Positions 17,720 to 26,843 of a stretch of 64,000 bases of DNA are shown piece after piece. This DNA comes from Enterocloster clostridioformis. Its GTDB lineage: Bacteria; Bacillota; Clostridia; Lachnospirales; Lachnospiraceae. The number at the start of each line of letters is the position of its first letter. The first letter of the stretch is position 1. Under the pieces are notes generated by a model, which did no database searches, was not told the DNA's origin, and saw nothing but the letters and a program-made list of their open reading frames with translations. The DNA lies in contig NZ_JAIWZC010000001.1 of assembly GCF_020297485.1 (NCBI RefSeq), forward strand, positions 1,178,001 to 1,242,000. Reading direction: 5' to 3'. Made by a program: the position numbers and the translations under genes.

Positions 17720-18778
17720 TTACAATATATGCCCGGGATTCCACCCGTCCGTTCCGCCCAGAACCTGTTCCATGGTGTAGTCCTGTATCTGATCACGGGT
17801 AAGCATGGAAACCCAGTCCGGCCTTGATGTCCCCCGGTCCCTTTTACCCTGTTCCGATGCCTCCCGGCCCGCCGCCCCCGGTCCATAGTTTCCGTATTCC
17901 CCGTAAAACAATGTGGACCGCGCGTCCTTTTTATCCCAGTCATGCCATCCCTCACGGCATATGTGGGGCCCCAGATAGCAGTCAATGAGTACCGTCCTGG
18001 CGTAATCCCTCCAGGGCCTGCCCAGGTAGACGCTTTCACGGGAGCTGTTTCCTGTAAACCGGCAGTTTCGGAACACATACCCGTATTTCTGGCCCCTGGG
18101 GGTGGACGCGGCGGTCACATACCCCTTTCTCTCTGTATCCCGGCCGGCAGAGTACAGCTCACACCTGTCAAAATAGGCTGTGGCGCTTCCAAATATAAAG
18201 TCTATATCCCCGCGTATAAAGCAGTCCCGGTAGCAGTGGCGCCCGTTTATCCTGGGTGAAAACTGTTTTGGTCCGATGAATCCGTTCTTTTCTATCTCTT
18301 TCGGGGGAAGAGGGCCCGTGAAAAGTGTGTCCTGGCCTCCCAGCAGCCTGCATCCCTTAAACAGTATCCGGTCTCCGTCCGCATACAGGGCCAGCGCCTG
18401 TCCCGCCGCTTCGCCCGGACCGGCGCTGTTTTCAATGGTCAGGTTCCTTGCGGTAAAATCGTGGGTGTCCACCAGCACACTGTAGGTGCGGAAGGTTCCC
18501 CGCTTGCTGCCGTCCTCCATGGTCATCCCGGCAGACAGTCCGCAGGTAATGACGGTGCCGCCGGCTGTCTGGCCCTCCAATGTGATTCCCGGCCTTTTAA
18601 TTTCCAGCCGTTCTCTGTACACGCCCTTTTTTATATAAATACGGGCCGGCGGTCCCTCCTTGTCTCCCAAGGCCGCCAGGGCCGCGCCTACCGTATCATA
18701 GTCACCGCTGCCATCCTGCGCCACTGTCAGGCGGATGGCCCGTATCTCCTGTTCATTCTGTCCATCTGATTCTGTCAT
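17720..18778 (-). CDS. Pectinesterase (carbohydrate esterase family 8), no signal peptide
   Basis: Pectin methylesterase fold: right-handed beta-helix removing methyl esters from galacturonan. Catalytic landmarks are visible: GGQDTLF, GDIDFIFGSATAYFD with the two acidic residues, and LGRPWRDYA with the conserved Arg. The 352-residue protein starts MTESDGQNEQEIRAIRLTV, with no signal peptide or membrane helix, so it should act in the cytoplasm on imported oligosaccharides. It is the first gene of the sensor operon, 18 nt before the response regulator. AGAGGAGG precedes the ATG. Confidence 0.9.
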   Translation of the reverse strand: MTESDGQNEQEIRAIRLTVAQDGSGDYDTVGAALAALGDKEGPPARIYIKKGVYRERLEIKRPGITLEGQTAGGTVITCGLSAGMTMEDGSKRGTFRTYSVLVDTHDFTARNLTIENSAGPGEAAGQALALYADGDRILFKGCRLLGGQDTLFTGPLPPKEIEKNGFIGPKQFSPRINGRHCYRDCFIRGDIDFIFGSATAYFDRCELYSAGRDTERKGYVTAASTPRGQKYGYVFRNCRFTGNSSRESVYLGRPWRDYARTVLIDCYLGPHICREGWHDWDKKDARSTLFYGEYGNYGPGAAGREASEQGKRDRGTSRPDWVSMLTRDQIQDYTMEQVLGGTDGWNPGHIL

Positions 18779-18830
18779 TTACAAGCCTCCTCTCCGAAGT
18801 ACATCTGAAAGCTCCTGAAGATTTATCACA

Positions 18831-18859
18831 AGTATACCTCAAATGCATGGAATTGTCAT
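18831..18859 (-). promoter_or_regulatory. Promoter of the pectinesterase-YesNM operon
   Basis: Minus-strand TATACT (18831-18836) with a 17-bp spacer to ATGACA (18854-18859, 5 of 6 consensus). It lies about 55 nt upstream of the pectinesterase start. Confidence 0.6.
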
Positions 18860-18860
18860 C

Positions 18861-18886
18861 CCGGTGCGCAAGTGAATATTCACCGG
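18861..18886. promoter_or_regulatory. Palindromic operator candidate upstream of the -35
   Basis: CCGGTG (18861-18866) and CACCGG (18881-18886) flank a region containing the perfect 12-bp palindrome GTGAATATTCAC (18872-18883). It begins one base beyond the -35 of the pectinesterase promoter, a position typical for an activator. Binding by the YesN-type regulator is a guess. Confidence 0.45.
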
Positions 18887-18944
18887 AAAACTCTTCCTGG
18901 CATGCTTATAGTTTTTCATAAGTATAAATAATATATCAATAATA

Positions 18945-18974
18945 TTGTCCTGTACCACTAATATATGTTATGAT
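18945..18974 (+). promoter_or_regulatory. Promoter of the purF-like gene
   Basis: TTGTCC (18945-18950), an 18-bp spacer, then TATGAT (18969-18974), about 80 nt upstream of the ATG at 19053. No purine riboswitch consensus was recognised in the leader. Confidence 0.5.
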
Positions 18975-19052
18975 AAGTCCGTAACCGGCAGACAGAGCCG
19001 TAATCAATCGTGAAGACGTAAAGCAAACACATAGATAAAAGAGGTATGACAT

Positions 19053-20459
19053 ATGGGCGGAATATTTGGTGTTGCATCAAAAAACAGCTGTACCCTGGAC
19101 TTGTTTTTCGGAGTGGATTATCACTCCCATCTGGGGACAAAAAGAGGCGGAATGGCCGTATACGGCAGCCAGGGCTTTACAAGATCCATCCACAATATTG
19201 AAAACACTCCCTTCCGTACGAAGTTTGACGGGGATTTGGACGAGCTTGAGGGAACATTGGGAATCGGATGTATTTCCGACACCGAACCCCAGCCCCTTCT
19301 GATACAGTCCCACCTGGGCAGCTTTGCCATAACCACAGTGGGAAAAATCAACAACGAGGCGGAGCTGGTGGCATCAGCCTACGAAAACGGCCACATTCAT
19401 TTTATGGAAATGAGTCACGGTCGCATCAACGCAACAGAGCTGGTGGCTGCCCTTATCAACCAGAAATCCACCTTGGTGGAGGGGCTTCTTTATGCCCAGG
19501 AAAAAATAGAGGGCTCCATGTCCATCCTGTTACTGACCCCGGAAGGAATCTATGCGTCCAGGGATAAATTCGGAAGGACCCCCATTGTCATCGGGCGCAA
19601 GGAGGACGCCTACTGCGCCTCCTTTGAAAGCTTTGCTTACATCAATCTGGGATATACGGACTACAAAGAACTGGGGCCCGGCGAGATCGTATATATGACG
19701 CCTGAGAGCGCGGAGACGGTCAGCCCTCCCAGGGAAGAAATGAAGATATGCTCCTTCCTGTGGGTATACTACGGCTATCCCACATCCAGCTACGAGGGCA
19801 TTAATGTGGAGAGCATGCGCTACGAGTGCGGAAAGCTGCTGGCAAAGAGGGATGACGCGCAGCCCGAAGTGGTTGCGGGCGTTCCTGACTCAGGCATCGC
19901 CCACGCCATCGGGTATGCCAATGAATCCGGCATTCCATTTGCCCGTCCCTTCATCAAATACACCCCCACCTGGCCGCGCTCCTTCATGCCCCAGAACCAG
20001 GGACAGAGAAACCTGATCGCCCGCATGAAGCTGATTCCTGTGGACGCTCTGATCCGCGGAAAGAAGCTGCTGCTCATCGACGACTCCATCGTGCGGGGCA
20101 CCCAGCTGGGTGAGACAACGGAATTCCTGTACCAGAGCGGTGCAAAGGAAGTCCACATACGTCCGGCCTGCCCTCCCCTTATGTTCGGATGCCCCTATCT
20201 TAACTTCTCCCGTTCCACCTCAGAGCTGGACCTGATTACCAGACGCATCATACGGGACAGGGAGGGCGACGATGTGTCCCGGGATGTGCTGAACACCTAC
20301 ACGGACCCGGACAGCGCCAATTACAAAGAGATGATTGAGGAAATCCGCAAGCGCCTGGGATTCACCACCCTGCGTTACCACAGGCTGGATGACCTGGTGA
20401 AATCCATCGGTATCTCCCCCTGCAAGCTCTGCACCTACTGCTGGAGCGGCCGGAAATAG
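19053..20459 (+). CDS. Amidophosphoribosyltransferase-like protein lacking the glutaminase Cys
   Basis: PurF-family two-domain protein. The N-terminal Ntn-hydrolase glutaminase fold (1-230) begins MGGIFGVASK, where true PurF has the processed nucleophile in CGIFG; the Cys is replaced by Gly. The glutaminase landmarks HLGTKRGGM and RDKFGRTP are retained. The C-terminal phosphoribosyltransferase domain has an intact PRPP loop (LLLIDDSIVRGTQ) and a terminal CKLCTYC reminiscent of the Fe-S ligand Cys of Bacillus PurF. It may use free ammonia, or have another role; purL is 31 kb away. It is monocistronic, converging on the cobalamin operon. Confidence 0.85.
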   Translation: MGGIFGVASKNSCTLDLFFGVDYHSHLGTKRGGMAVYGSQGFTRSIHNIENTPFRTKFDGDLDELEGTLGIGCISDTEPQPLLIQSHLGSFAITTVGKINNEAELVASAYENGHIHFMEMSHGRINATELVAALINQKSTLVEGLLYAQEKIEGSMSILLLTPEGIYASRDKFGRTPIVIGRKEDAYCASFESFAYINLGYTDYKELGPGEIVYMTPESAETVSPPREEMKICSFLWVYYGYPTSSYEGINVESMRYECGKLLAKRDDAQPEVVAGVPDSGIAHAIGYANESGIPFARPFIKYTPTWPRSFMPQNQGQRNLIARMKLIPVDALIRGKKLLLIDDSIVRGTQLGETTEFLYQSGAKEVHIRPACPPLMFGCPYLNFSRSTSELDLITRRIIRDREGDDVSRDVLNTYTDPDSANYKEMIEEIRKRLGFTTLRYHRLDDLVKSIGISPCKLCTYCWSGRK

Positions 20460-20466
20460 AAAGACT

Positions 20467-21123
20467 TTACACGGGAATCTGGTATAACAGAGCGTTACAG
20501 ATGGCGGCGGCAACATTGCTGCCGCCTTTTCTTCCCCCTGCCACAATATACGGCGTATCCTCCAGGGTCAGAATCAGTTCCTTTGACTGGACCACATTCA
20601 CGAATCCCACCGGAACGCCGATGACAAGGGCGGGGGCGGCCAGACCTTCCTCTATGAGCTCATAAATGCGGACCAGGGCCGTGGGCGCATTGCCCACGGC
20701 AAAAATCAGCGGACGCTCCTGCAAACCATAGAGCCTGGCCGCCTTTTCCATGCTGGCCACAGCCCTGGTGGTGCCCTGTTCCTTTGCCTGTAACGCCACA
20801 TCCTCATCTGCCATGAAACAGAAGGCTTCCCCGCCCAGGGCGGACAGCCTTTTTTTATTGATCCCGGACAGCCCCATATTGGTATCCGTGACAATGACAG
20901 CGCCGGCTTTTAAGGCATCTATCCCCTTTTTCACTGCCTGACCGGAAAATATCAGGTTTTGTGCATAGTCAAAATCCGCCGTGGTGTGGATGGCCCTCTT
21001 GATAACCATTTCATTTTCAGGCTTCAGATGTATGCCCTGTAAGGACAGTTCCTCCTGTATGAGCTCAAAACTGCGCCTCTCAATATCTCCCGGCAATACC
21101 TGTTCCAACTGTATATCCGTCAT
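20467..21123 (-). CDS. cbiC: Cobalt-precorrin-8 methylmutase
   Basis: Moves the methyl group from C-11 to C-12 of the corrin ring, giving cobyrinate. The 218-residue protein has the catalytic His in [12 protein letters not shown] and the family motifs [34 protein letters not shown] and [12 protein letters not shown]. The ATG at 21123 (MTDIQLEQ) is preceded by AAGGAGAGGAG and overlaps the cbiP end by 44 nt; the longer 251-codon frame would overlap far more. It is the last gene of the operon and converges with the purF-like gene. Confidence 0.95.
   Translation of the reverse strand: MTDIQLEQVLPGDIERRSFELIQEELSLQGIHLKPENEMVIKRAIHTTADFDYAQNLIFSGQAVKKGIDALKAGAVIVTDTNMGLSGINKKRLSALGGEAFCFMADEDVALQAKEQGTTRAVASMEKAARLYGLQERPLIFAVGNAPTALVRIYELIEEGLAAPALVIGVPVGFVNVVQSKELILTLEDTPYIVAGGRKGGSNVAAAICNALLYQIPV
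20506..20530 (+). terminator. Terminator of the purF-like gene inside the cbiC 3' end
   Basis: GGCGGCA (20506-20512), a 7-nt loop, TGCCGCC (20520-20526), then TTTT. It lies 47 nt after the purF-like stop, within the antisense of the cbiC C-terminal codons, so the two convergent units share this DNA. Confidence 0.65.
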
Positions 21124-22744
21124 CCGGCTTCTCCTCTCCTTTTTCTTTTGGGCTGATGCCCATGATTCTGTACACGGCATCCATGTCCAGATGTTCCCTG
21201 AGCGATTCCGCCAGCTTATCATACTGCTGTTCCCTGTAAGCGCGGTAATCCATATCCGCCGCCTGTTCCAGGCATAGGCCCTCTGCCGCGGCCAGGGCTT
21301 CTGCCACTGTCCTGGCTATTTGGGGGCTGTCAAAGATTCCGTGGATATAGGTACCGTAGATATTTCCCCTGTTCCACCCATCCATCCTGGCCTGTCTGGA
21401 TAAAATCCTGTCCTTTCCCGTCTCCATCACATAGCCCAAAGGGCGGCATATTTCCGGTTCCCTGCGCCAGGAAACGATTCTGGCCGTGTCCGCGGCCCCC
21501 TCTTCCCGGTCAATGTACGTGCGGCCCATATGAATCTCATATCCCTCAATGGATTTTCCGGACAGTCCGCAAAGACAGCCGTCCAACTCGCCGAACGCGC
21601 CTTCCACCCGGGTCCTTATCTTTTCTTCCTCAAACTCCGTCTTAAGGGGAAGAAGGCCCATTCCGGCTGTCCGGGAAGGGAGGTCTGACTCCACCCCCAT
21701 TGCATCCTCCAGCACCTCTCCCATCATCTGGTAGCCGCCGCAGATTCCCCACACAGGCACCTGACGGTCCGCCAGTTTAAGGATTGCAGCCTCCAGACCG
21801 TTCTGGCGCATCCAAAGCAAGTCATGGATGGTATTCTTGGTGCCGGGAAGGATAACCATGTCGGGGCTGCCAAGGTCACAGGCCTTTGTGACATAGCGCA
21901 GCGACACCCCCGGGATTCCTGAAAACACATTAAAATCCGTAAAATTTGATATACGCGGAAAACGAATCACTGCCAAATCCACCGCGGCAGGGGCTTTGCT
22001 CTTACCTGTCTCCAGCCGGCTGCTCAGGCTGTCCTCATCCTCGATGTCCACGTCCATGTAGGGTATCACTCCCACCACCGGTATATGGCACAGCTCCTCC
22101 AGCATGGAAATTCCGGGCTCCAGTATGGACCTGTCGCCTCTGAATTTGTTGATGATCAATCCTTTTACCCGCTTCCTCTCCTCCTCTGTCAGCAGGGACA
22201 CCGTGCCATAGAGCTGGGCAAAGACACCGCCTCTGTCAATGTCCCCCACCAGAAGCACCGGGGCGTCCGCCATGTCCGCCATGCCCATGTTCACGATATC
22301 ATCGGATTTCAGGTTAATCTCGGCCGGGCTTCCGGCGCCCTCTATGACGATGACATCGTACTGTTCCTCCAGCCGCCGGTAGGAGGCCATGATATCCGGC
22401 ACCAGGGATTTCTTACAGGCGAAATAATCCCTGGCCTTCATATTGCCCCTGGAAATCCCATGGACGATAACCTGGCTTCCCACATCTGTGGTAGGTTTTA
22501 AAAGAATGGGATTCATGTCCGCATGGGGAACAATTCCAGCCGCCTCCGCCTGTACGGCCTGGGCCCGTCCCATCTCCAGCCCTTCCGGGGTTATGTAGGA
22601 ATTAAGGGCCATGTTCTGGGATTTAAAGGGCGCTGTCCTGTAGCCGTCCTGGTGAAAAATACGGCACAGACCGGCTGCCAGGATGCTCTTTCCCGCATTG
22701 GACATGGTTCCCTGAATCATTATTGGCTTCGTATGTTCAGACAT
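21080..22744 (-). CDS. cbiP: Cobyric acid synthase
   Basis: Glutamine- and ATP-dependent amidation of four corrin carboxylates to give cobyric acid. The N-terminal dethiobiotin-synthetase-like domain ([19 protein letters not shown]) carries the nucleotide loop. The C-terminal class I glutamine amidotransferase has nucleophile motif [11 protein letters not shown] and a late His in TYIHGIFD. The 554-residue length is slightly long for the family because of a charged tail. It overlaps the cobD start region by 25 nt and cbiC by 44 nt. Confidence 0.96.
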   Translation of the reverse strand: MSEHTKPIMIQGTMSNAGKSILAAGLCRIFHQDGYRTAPFKSQNMALNSYITPEGLEMGRAQAVQAEAAGIVPHADMNPILLKPTTDVGSQVIVHGISRGNMKARDYFACKKSLVPDIMASYRRLEEQYDVIVIEGAGSPAEINLKSDDIVNMGMADMADAPVLLVGDIDRGGVFAQLYGTVSLLTEEERKRVKGLIINKFRGDRSILEPGISMLEELCHIPVVGVIPYMDVDIEDEDSLSSRLETGKSKAPAAVDLAVIRFPRISNFTDFNVFSGIPGVSLRYVTKACDLGSPDMVILPGTKNTIHDLLWMRQNGLEAAILKLADRQVPVWGICGGYQMMGEVLEDAMGVESDLPSRTAGMGLLPLKTEFEEEKIRTRVEGAFGELDGCLCGLSGKSIEGYEIHMGRTYIDREEGAADTARIVSWRREPEICRPLGYVMETGKDRILSRQARMDGWNRGNIYGTYIHGIFDSPQIARTVAEALAAAEGLCLEQAADMDYRAYREQQYDKLAESLREHLDMDAVYRIMGISPKEKGEEKPDDGYTVGTGIAGRY

Positions 22745-23841
22745 GGTTTCCTCCTCTCAAGCACCCGGGCCATTTCCCGGATAAGCTGTTCATTGTCCTG
22801 TCTCAGTTTAACACAGATACGGTAAAAGGATGAGTCCAGCCCCGGATAATTGGCACAGCTGCGAATCAGTATGCGGCGGCGCAGCAGTTCCTGGTAAAGA
22901 CGGCCTTTCTCCAGAGTCCCGTCCTCTTTCCGGTCCCGAAAAAACAGATAATTGGCCTGTGAGGGATATACCTGAAAGCCCAGGTCATGGAGGGCGCCTG
23001 AAAGCCTCTCCCGTTCCCCCTTAATCACCTCTTTCGTGTGCTCCACAAAATCCGTCTCTCCAAGGGCCGCCACGCCGGCGCACTGGGCCGGCCCCGACAC
23101 GGACCAGGGCTGGCGCACTGCCCGGAGCCGCTCCAGCAGGCTTTCGTCGCTGCACAGGCCGTAGCCCAGCCGCAGCCCTGCCATGGCGTACAGCTTTGTA
23201 AATGCCTTCAGCACAAACAGATGCTTAAACCGGGCCAGGCCGGGTATGACGGAATATGATTCCGAAGCATCCAGGAAATCGCAGAAGCATTCGTCCACTG
23301 CCAGATAAGCCCCCAGACGCTCACAGGTATCTGCCAGCTGCTCAACCTCTTCCTTTTTCACGGGTATTCCTGTGGGATTGTTGGGATTGCACAGGAACAC
23401 CACATCGTAGGGCTCGCCTCTCTCTGCCGCCTCCCGGACACAGCCGCACATCCCCGCCGCATCCAGGGCAAATCCCGCATCCCACCTGAGATAATAATAG
23501 TCGGTCCTGCATCCCACCGACCTCAGCGCCTGCTCATACTCGGAAAAGGCCGGGGCTGTCACCAGCCCGCGCACAGGGCGCAGCGCGGCTGCCAGGCCGA
23601 ATATCAAATCAGCTGCCCCGTTTCCGCAGATAATCCATTGTTCCTCCACCCCATGATGCCTGCCCAGGGCCTGTCTCAGCTTTTTGCACCGGCTGTCCGG
23701 GTACAGGCTGCAGACTTCCCTCTCCAGGCAGTCCCTCAGAGCCTGCCTGACCGCCTCCGGCATGCCAAGGGGATTGATATTGGCAGAATAATCCATCTGT
23801 ATGTCCTGGCTGTATATGTCCCCGCCGTGTTGATATTCCAT
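22720..23841 (-). CDS. cobD: L-threonine-O-3-phosphate decarboxylase / histidinol-phosphate aminotransferase-like
   Basis: PLP enzyme making (R)-1-aminopropan-2-ol phosphate for the nucleotide loop. The 373-residue protein shows the class I/II aminotransferase fold: NINPLGMP near the start, [19 protein letters not shown], the PLP lysine in [17 protein letters not shown], and a late [13 protein letters not shown] substrate loop. Its position inside the cobalamin operon beside cbiP and cbiB favours threonine-phosphate decarboxylase over histidine biosynthesis. Confidence 0.92.
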   Translation of the reverse strand: MEYQHGGDIYSQDIQMDYSANINPLGMPEAVRQALRDCLEREVCSLYPDSRCKKLRQALGRHHGVEEQWIICGNGAADLIFGLAAALRPVRGLVTAPAFSEYEQALRSVGCRTDYYYLRWDAGFALDAAGMCGCVREAAERGEPYDVVFLCNPNNPTGIPVKKEEVEQLADTCERLGAYLAVDECFCDFLDASESYSVIPGLARFKHLFVLKAFTKLYAMAGLRLGYGLCSDESLLERLRAVRQPWSVSGPAQCAGVAALGETDFVEHTKEVIKGERERLSGALHDLGFQVYPSQANYLFFRDRKEDGTLEKGRLYQELLRRRILIRSCANYPGLDSSFYRICVKLRQDNEQLIREMARVLERRKPCLNIRSQ

Positions 23842-23897
23842 AATAACCTCCGTATGTCCTTTTTACATCTGTCATTCCAAACACGCACCGGCCGATA

Positions 23898-24896
23898 TCA
23901 CAAAAGCAAAATCATCACAGCCAGCCCAAAGACCATCATCCCCTCCGCAAAAAACATGAGATGGTTTGCACGCCTTATGTCCGACGGTTCAATTTTCCTG
24001 TGGTCATCCCCGATATACGGCTTTTTATGAAGGGTTCCGAAATACCAGGCATCCCCGGCCAGACGCAGATGAAGGGCGCCTGCGCAGGCAGCCTCACCGT
24101 GGGCAGAATTAGGGCTGGCATGGCGTTTCCTGTCCCGAAAGAACACCTTGCAGGCATGAGCCCCGTCCATGCCCGGCAAAACCCATGCACCCAAAACCAT
24201 CAGTATACCGGTCAGCCTGGCCGGCGCCAGATTAAGCAGGTCGTCCAGCCTGGCTGCACAGCGCCCGAAATACAGGTACCTTTCATTTTTGTATCCCACC
24301 ATGGAATCCATGGTGTTGACAGCCTTGTACAGCGTGCCTCCTGCCGGTCCCAGAAGAGCCATAAACAAAAGGGGGGCAATGACACCGTCAGAGGCATTTT
24401 CAGCCACTGTCTCCACTGCTGCCCTGGCAATTCCGCCCTCATCCAGCACCGAGGTATCCCTTCCCACAATCATGGATACGTTGTATCTGGCCTCCTCTGT
24501 GCGGCCTGCCTCCAGGCTGCGGCACACCTTCATGCTTTCTGTATACAGTCCCCTGGCAGCCAGCATGAAACTGCACAGGAACCCCTCTGCCAGCAGAAGT
24601 GCGGCCCAGGCCCAGGCAGGCCACAGAAGTTCCGCCGCGTGAACGATTGCCCATGGAATACACCACCATATCATACACATGGAGGCGGCAAGGATGGCCC
24701 CTGCCCGGGACTGCCCTTTCCTTCCCGTTCCCTCTGTCCATCTTCCGAGCCGCTGTTCCATCCCGGCAATCATGGTTCCCATAAGGCGCACCGGATGGGG
24801 AAGCCACAGAGGATCCCCTATGATCCAGTCAATCACACATCCCGCCAGCAGGGCCGCACCGTGAAATTTCCATAAATCCAGCCACGTCATATCCAT
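23898..24896 (-). CDS. cbiB: Adenosylcobinamide-phosphate synthase
   Basis: Integral membrane enzyme attaching aminopropanol (phosphate) to adenosylcobyric acid. The 332-residue protein shows the conserved start DWIIGDPLWLPHPVRLMG, several hydrophobic helices, the motif ETVAENASDGVIAPL, AVNTMDSMVGY, and the late RDRKRHASPNSAHGEAACAG. It lies between cobD and the small CobU-like gene with short gaps. Confidence 0.96.
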   Translation of the reverse strand: MDMTWLDLWKFHGAALLAGCVIDWIIGDPLWLPHPVRLMGTMIAGMEQRLGRWTEGTGRKGQSRAGAILAASMCMIWWCIPWAIVHAAELLWPAWAWAALLLAEGFLCSFMLAARGLYTESMKVCRSLEAGRTEEARYNVSMIVGRDTSVLDEGGIARAAVETVAENASDGVIAPLLFMALLGPAGGTLYKAVNTMDSMVGYKNERYLYFGRCAARLDDLLNLAPARLTGILMVLGAWVLPGMDGAHACKVFFRDRKRHASPNSAHGEAACAGALHLRLAGDAWYFGTLHKKPYIGDDHRKIEPSDIRRANHLMFFAEGMMVFGLAVMILLL

Positions 24897-24910
24897 GTCT
24901 ACCTACCTCG

Positions 24911-25330
24911 TCATTTAATCCGCATCCCTATCCCGCAGCACACCCGCCACACTTCCTCCGCCTCCCCTGCAATCCGGCAGCACAACCGCCCCGTCTCCTC
25001 CCGGTACAGGCGTTCAAAGGCATCTGCGGGCACGATGCCGCAGCCTGTCTCGTCTGTCACCAGAACACGGTCCTCTGGTCCGGCAAACAGCTCCTCCAGA
25101 AGCTGTTCCGTGACCGGCCCCTCAGGTTCATGGCCGTAGGGGACCACGCTGCCCTCCATCACCCGCCTGACAAAGAGCTGGAAATCACGGCAGAACCTGC
25201 CGTCCATAAATTCCTCCCAGGAAGCCTCCGCGCCCTCTGTCCAAACAACGGGTTCTGTATCCTGTCCCCCCAGGTACTGCCTGACGAACTCCCTCTTTCC
25301 CTGGGAGCTTCCCCCTGTTACTAAAATCAT
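24911..25330 (-). CDS. Short CobU-like protein lacking the guanylylation motif
   Basis: A 139-residue protein with the CobU P-loop at the N-terminus (MILVTGGSSQGKREFVRQYL) and a CobU-like C-terminus (LVTDETGCGIVPADAFERLYREETGRL). The middle is shortened, and no RHR-type segment with the guanylylated His is present, whereas the full-length CobU at 26163-26804 has VERHRMLR. It may be a kinase-only or regulatory paralogue, or a decaying duplicate. It lies 2 nt from cobS and 14 nt from cbiB, so it is transcribed with the pathway. Confidence 0.75.
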   Translation of the reverse strand: MILVTGGSSQGKREFVRQYLGGQDTEPVVWTEGAEASWEEFMDGRFCRDFQLFVRRVMEGSVVPYGHEPEGPVTEQLLEELFAGPEDRVLVTDETGCGIVPADAFERLYREETGRLCCRIAGEAEEVWRVCCGIGMRIK

Positions 25331-25332
25331 TC

Positions 25333-26166
25333 CTACATTCCTCCCATCAAGCCTGCTTTAAAAAGGACTGTGGCCGCCGTCAGACCGGCCAGTTCGCAAA
25401 CCTGCAGAAAGCATCCGGCCAAATCCCCCGTCACTCCGCCAAACTGTTTCACAGACATCCTGTAATACCATATAAACACGGCCAGGTGGGTCATAAGCAG
25501 GACTACTGCCAGTACCACCGCCCCGCGACAGCCCATCCGAGCGGCTGCAGCGCCTGTTACCAGGCAAATAAGCATCCACAGAAGCAGAACCAGGCTATCC
25601 GTCCTTTTTTTCGCTGCCCCGCCAAATCCGGCTGCCAGGCCCTGCTTTTTGGCCTGGGGAAATGTGACCACGGAAAGGCCGCTGAAGGCCCGCTCCATCA
25701 CAAACACAAGGCAGGGAACCGCATAAAGAAAATATCTGTCCCTCATTTCCTCCCTCAGGACAAGGGACAGGTATTCATGAAAAACCCCCAGATAGAGCAT
25801 CATGTAAACGCCAAAGGAAATGACCGCAAAAGCTCCCAGATGGGGGTCTTTCAGGATCTCCAGCTTTCTGCTTCTGTCACCATAGGAATGAACGGCATCC
25901 ATGGTATCCAGAAAACCGTCCATATGAATTCCTCCGGTTACCAGCAGGGGAACGGCTGCCCCCACGAGAGCCGAAACGGCCGCGGACAGATTCAGCACAT
26001 CCAGGGCAAGATGGAGCCAAAGGCCCAGGACCGCCCCCTGAGCAAGCCCCACCAGAGGAAAAAAGCACATGACATAGCGCATGCGCTCCCCGGTCCACTC
26101 CACGTTGGGCATGGGTATCTTGGAATACATGGAAACTGCTATGATACAGGAATAAAGTCCGTTCAT
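25333..26166 (-). CDS. cobS: Adenosylcobinamide-GDP ribazoletransferase (cobalamin synthase)
   Basis: Membrane enzyme joining adenosylcobinamide-GDP to alpha-ribazole. The protein has 277 residues from MNGLYSC, with SMYSKIPMP near the start, the Asp-rich signature GGIHMDGFLDTMDAVHSYGDR with DPHLGAFAV following, and repeated hydrophobic helices. The ATG at 26166 overlaps the cobU stop as ATGA, indicating coupling; an in-frame GTG four codons earlier is less likely. Confidence 0.95.
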   Translation of the reverse strand: MNGLYSCIIAVSMYSKIPMPNVEWTGERMRYVMCFFPLVGLAQGAVLGLWLHLALDVLNLSAAVSALVGAAVPLLVTGGIHMDGFLDTMDAVHSYGDRSRKLEILKDPHLGAFAVISFGVYMMLYLGVFHEYLSLVLREEMRDRYFLYAVPCLVFVMERAFSGLSVVTFPQAKKQGLAAGFGGAAKKRTDSLVLLLWMLICLVTGAAAARMGCRGAVVLAVVLLMTHLAVFIWYYRMSVKQFGGVTGDLAGCFLQVCELAGLTAATVLFKAGLMGGM

Positions 26167-26804
26167 TCTCCCTGACACTCCCTTCTTGTCAAGTCAGCCC
26201 CAACCGCTGCCTGTCCTGAGATGGGCTTCCAGAGCACGGGAATGCCGTGAACCAACTCCACCACCCGGTCCGCGGCAGATGCCAGCTTCTGATTCAGACA
26301 GCCCATGAGACGGATATACTCCATTGTTTCAGGTCCGTAACAGATTCCATCCCGGTCCACTTCATTGGTAACAATCACCATATCCCGAACCTGTCCGGCC
26401 AGGGAAATGATGTCCCCCGCAATCTTATGGGACAGGCATTGGATCGGACTGCCCTGCTGCTCTCCTGCCTCCGCTTCCCCTGTCTCCTCATCCTTAAACA
26501 TCTCATTGGCCGCCAGGTTGGATACGCACTCCAGCAAAAGAGCCCGGTCTGCCCGGGATGAAGCGCCTGAACCGGCCTCATGTTCTTCAAACATCACCCT
26601 TCCCACATCCCGGGGCTTTTCGATGGTGATGAAGCCCTTTCCCTGTCGGAGCATACGGTGGCGCTCCACCTTATCCCTTCCCTCTTTTCCATATGCAATC
26701 ATGGTAGCTACATAAAAACGGCGGGAACAGGAGGAGTCCAGAATAAGCCCTTCTGCATATTCTGATTTTCCGCTGCCGCTTCCGCCTGTCACCAGAGTAA
26801 TCAT
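26163..26804 (-). CDS. cobU: Adenosylcobinamide kinase / guanylyltransferase
   Basis: Bifunctional enzyme phosphorylating and then GMP-activating adenosylcobinamide. The 213-residue protein has P-loop VTGGSGSGKSEYAE, the VERHRMLRQGKGFITIEKP segment with the guanylylated His, and VIVTNEVDRDGICYGPE. The ATG at 26804 (MITLVTGG) has AGGAGA 7 nt upstream; a TTG start 13 codons earlier is less convincing. It is 39 nt downstream of cobT and coupled to cobS. Confidence 0.95.
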   Translation of the reverse strand: MITLVTGGSGSGKSEYAEGLILDSSCSRRFYVATMIAYGKEGRDKVERHRMLRQGKGFITIEKPRDVGRVMFEEHEAGSGASSRADRALLLECVSNLAANEMFKDEETGEAEAGEQQGSPIQCLSHKIAGDIISLAGQVRDMVIVTNEVDRDGICYGPETMEYIRLMGCLNQKLASAADRVVELVHGIPVLWKPISGQAAVGADLTRRECQGE

Positions 26805-26843
26805 CCTTGGTCTCCTATCTTCATGATATCCTGTTAATCCCAA

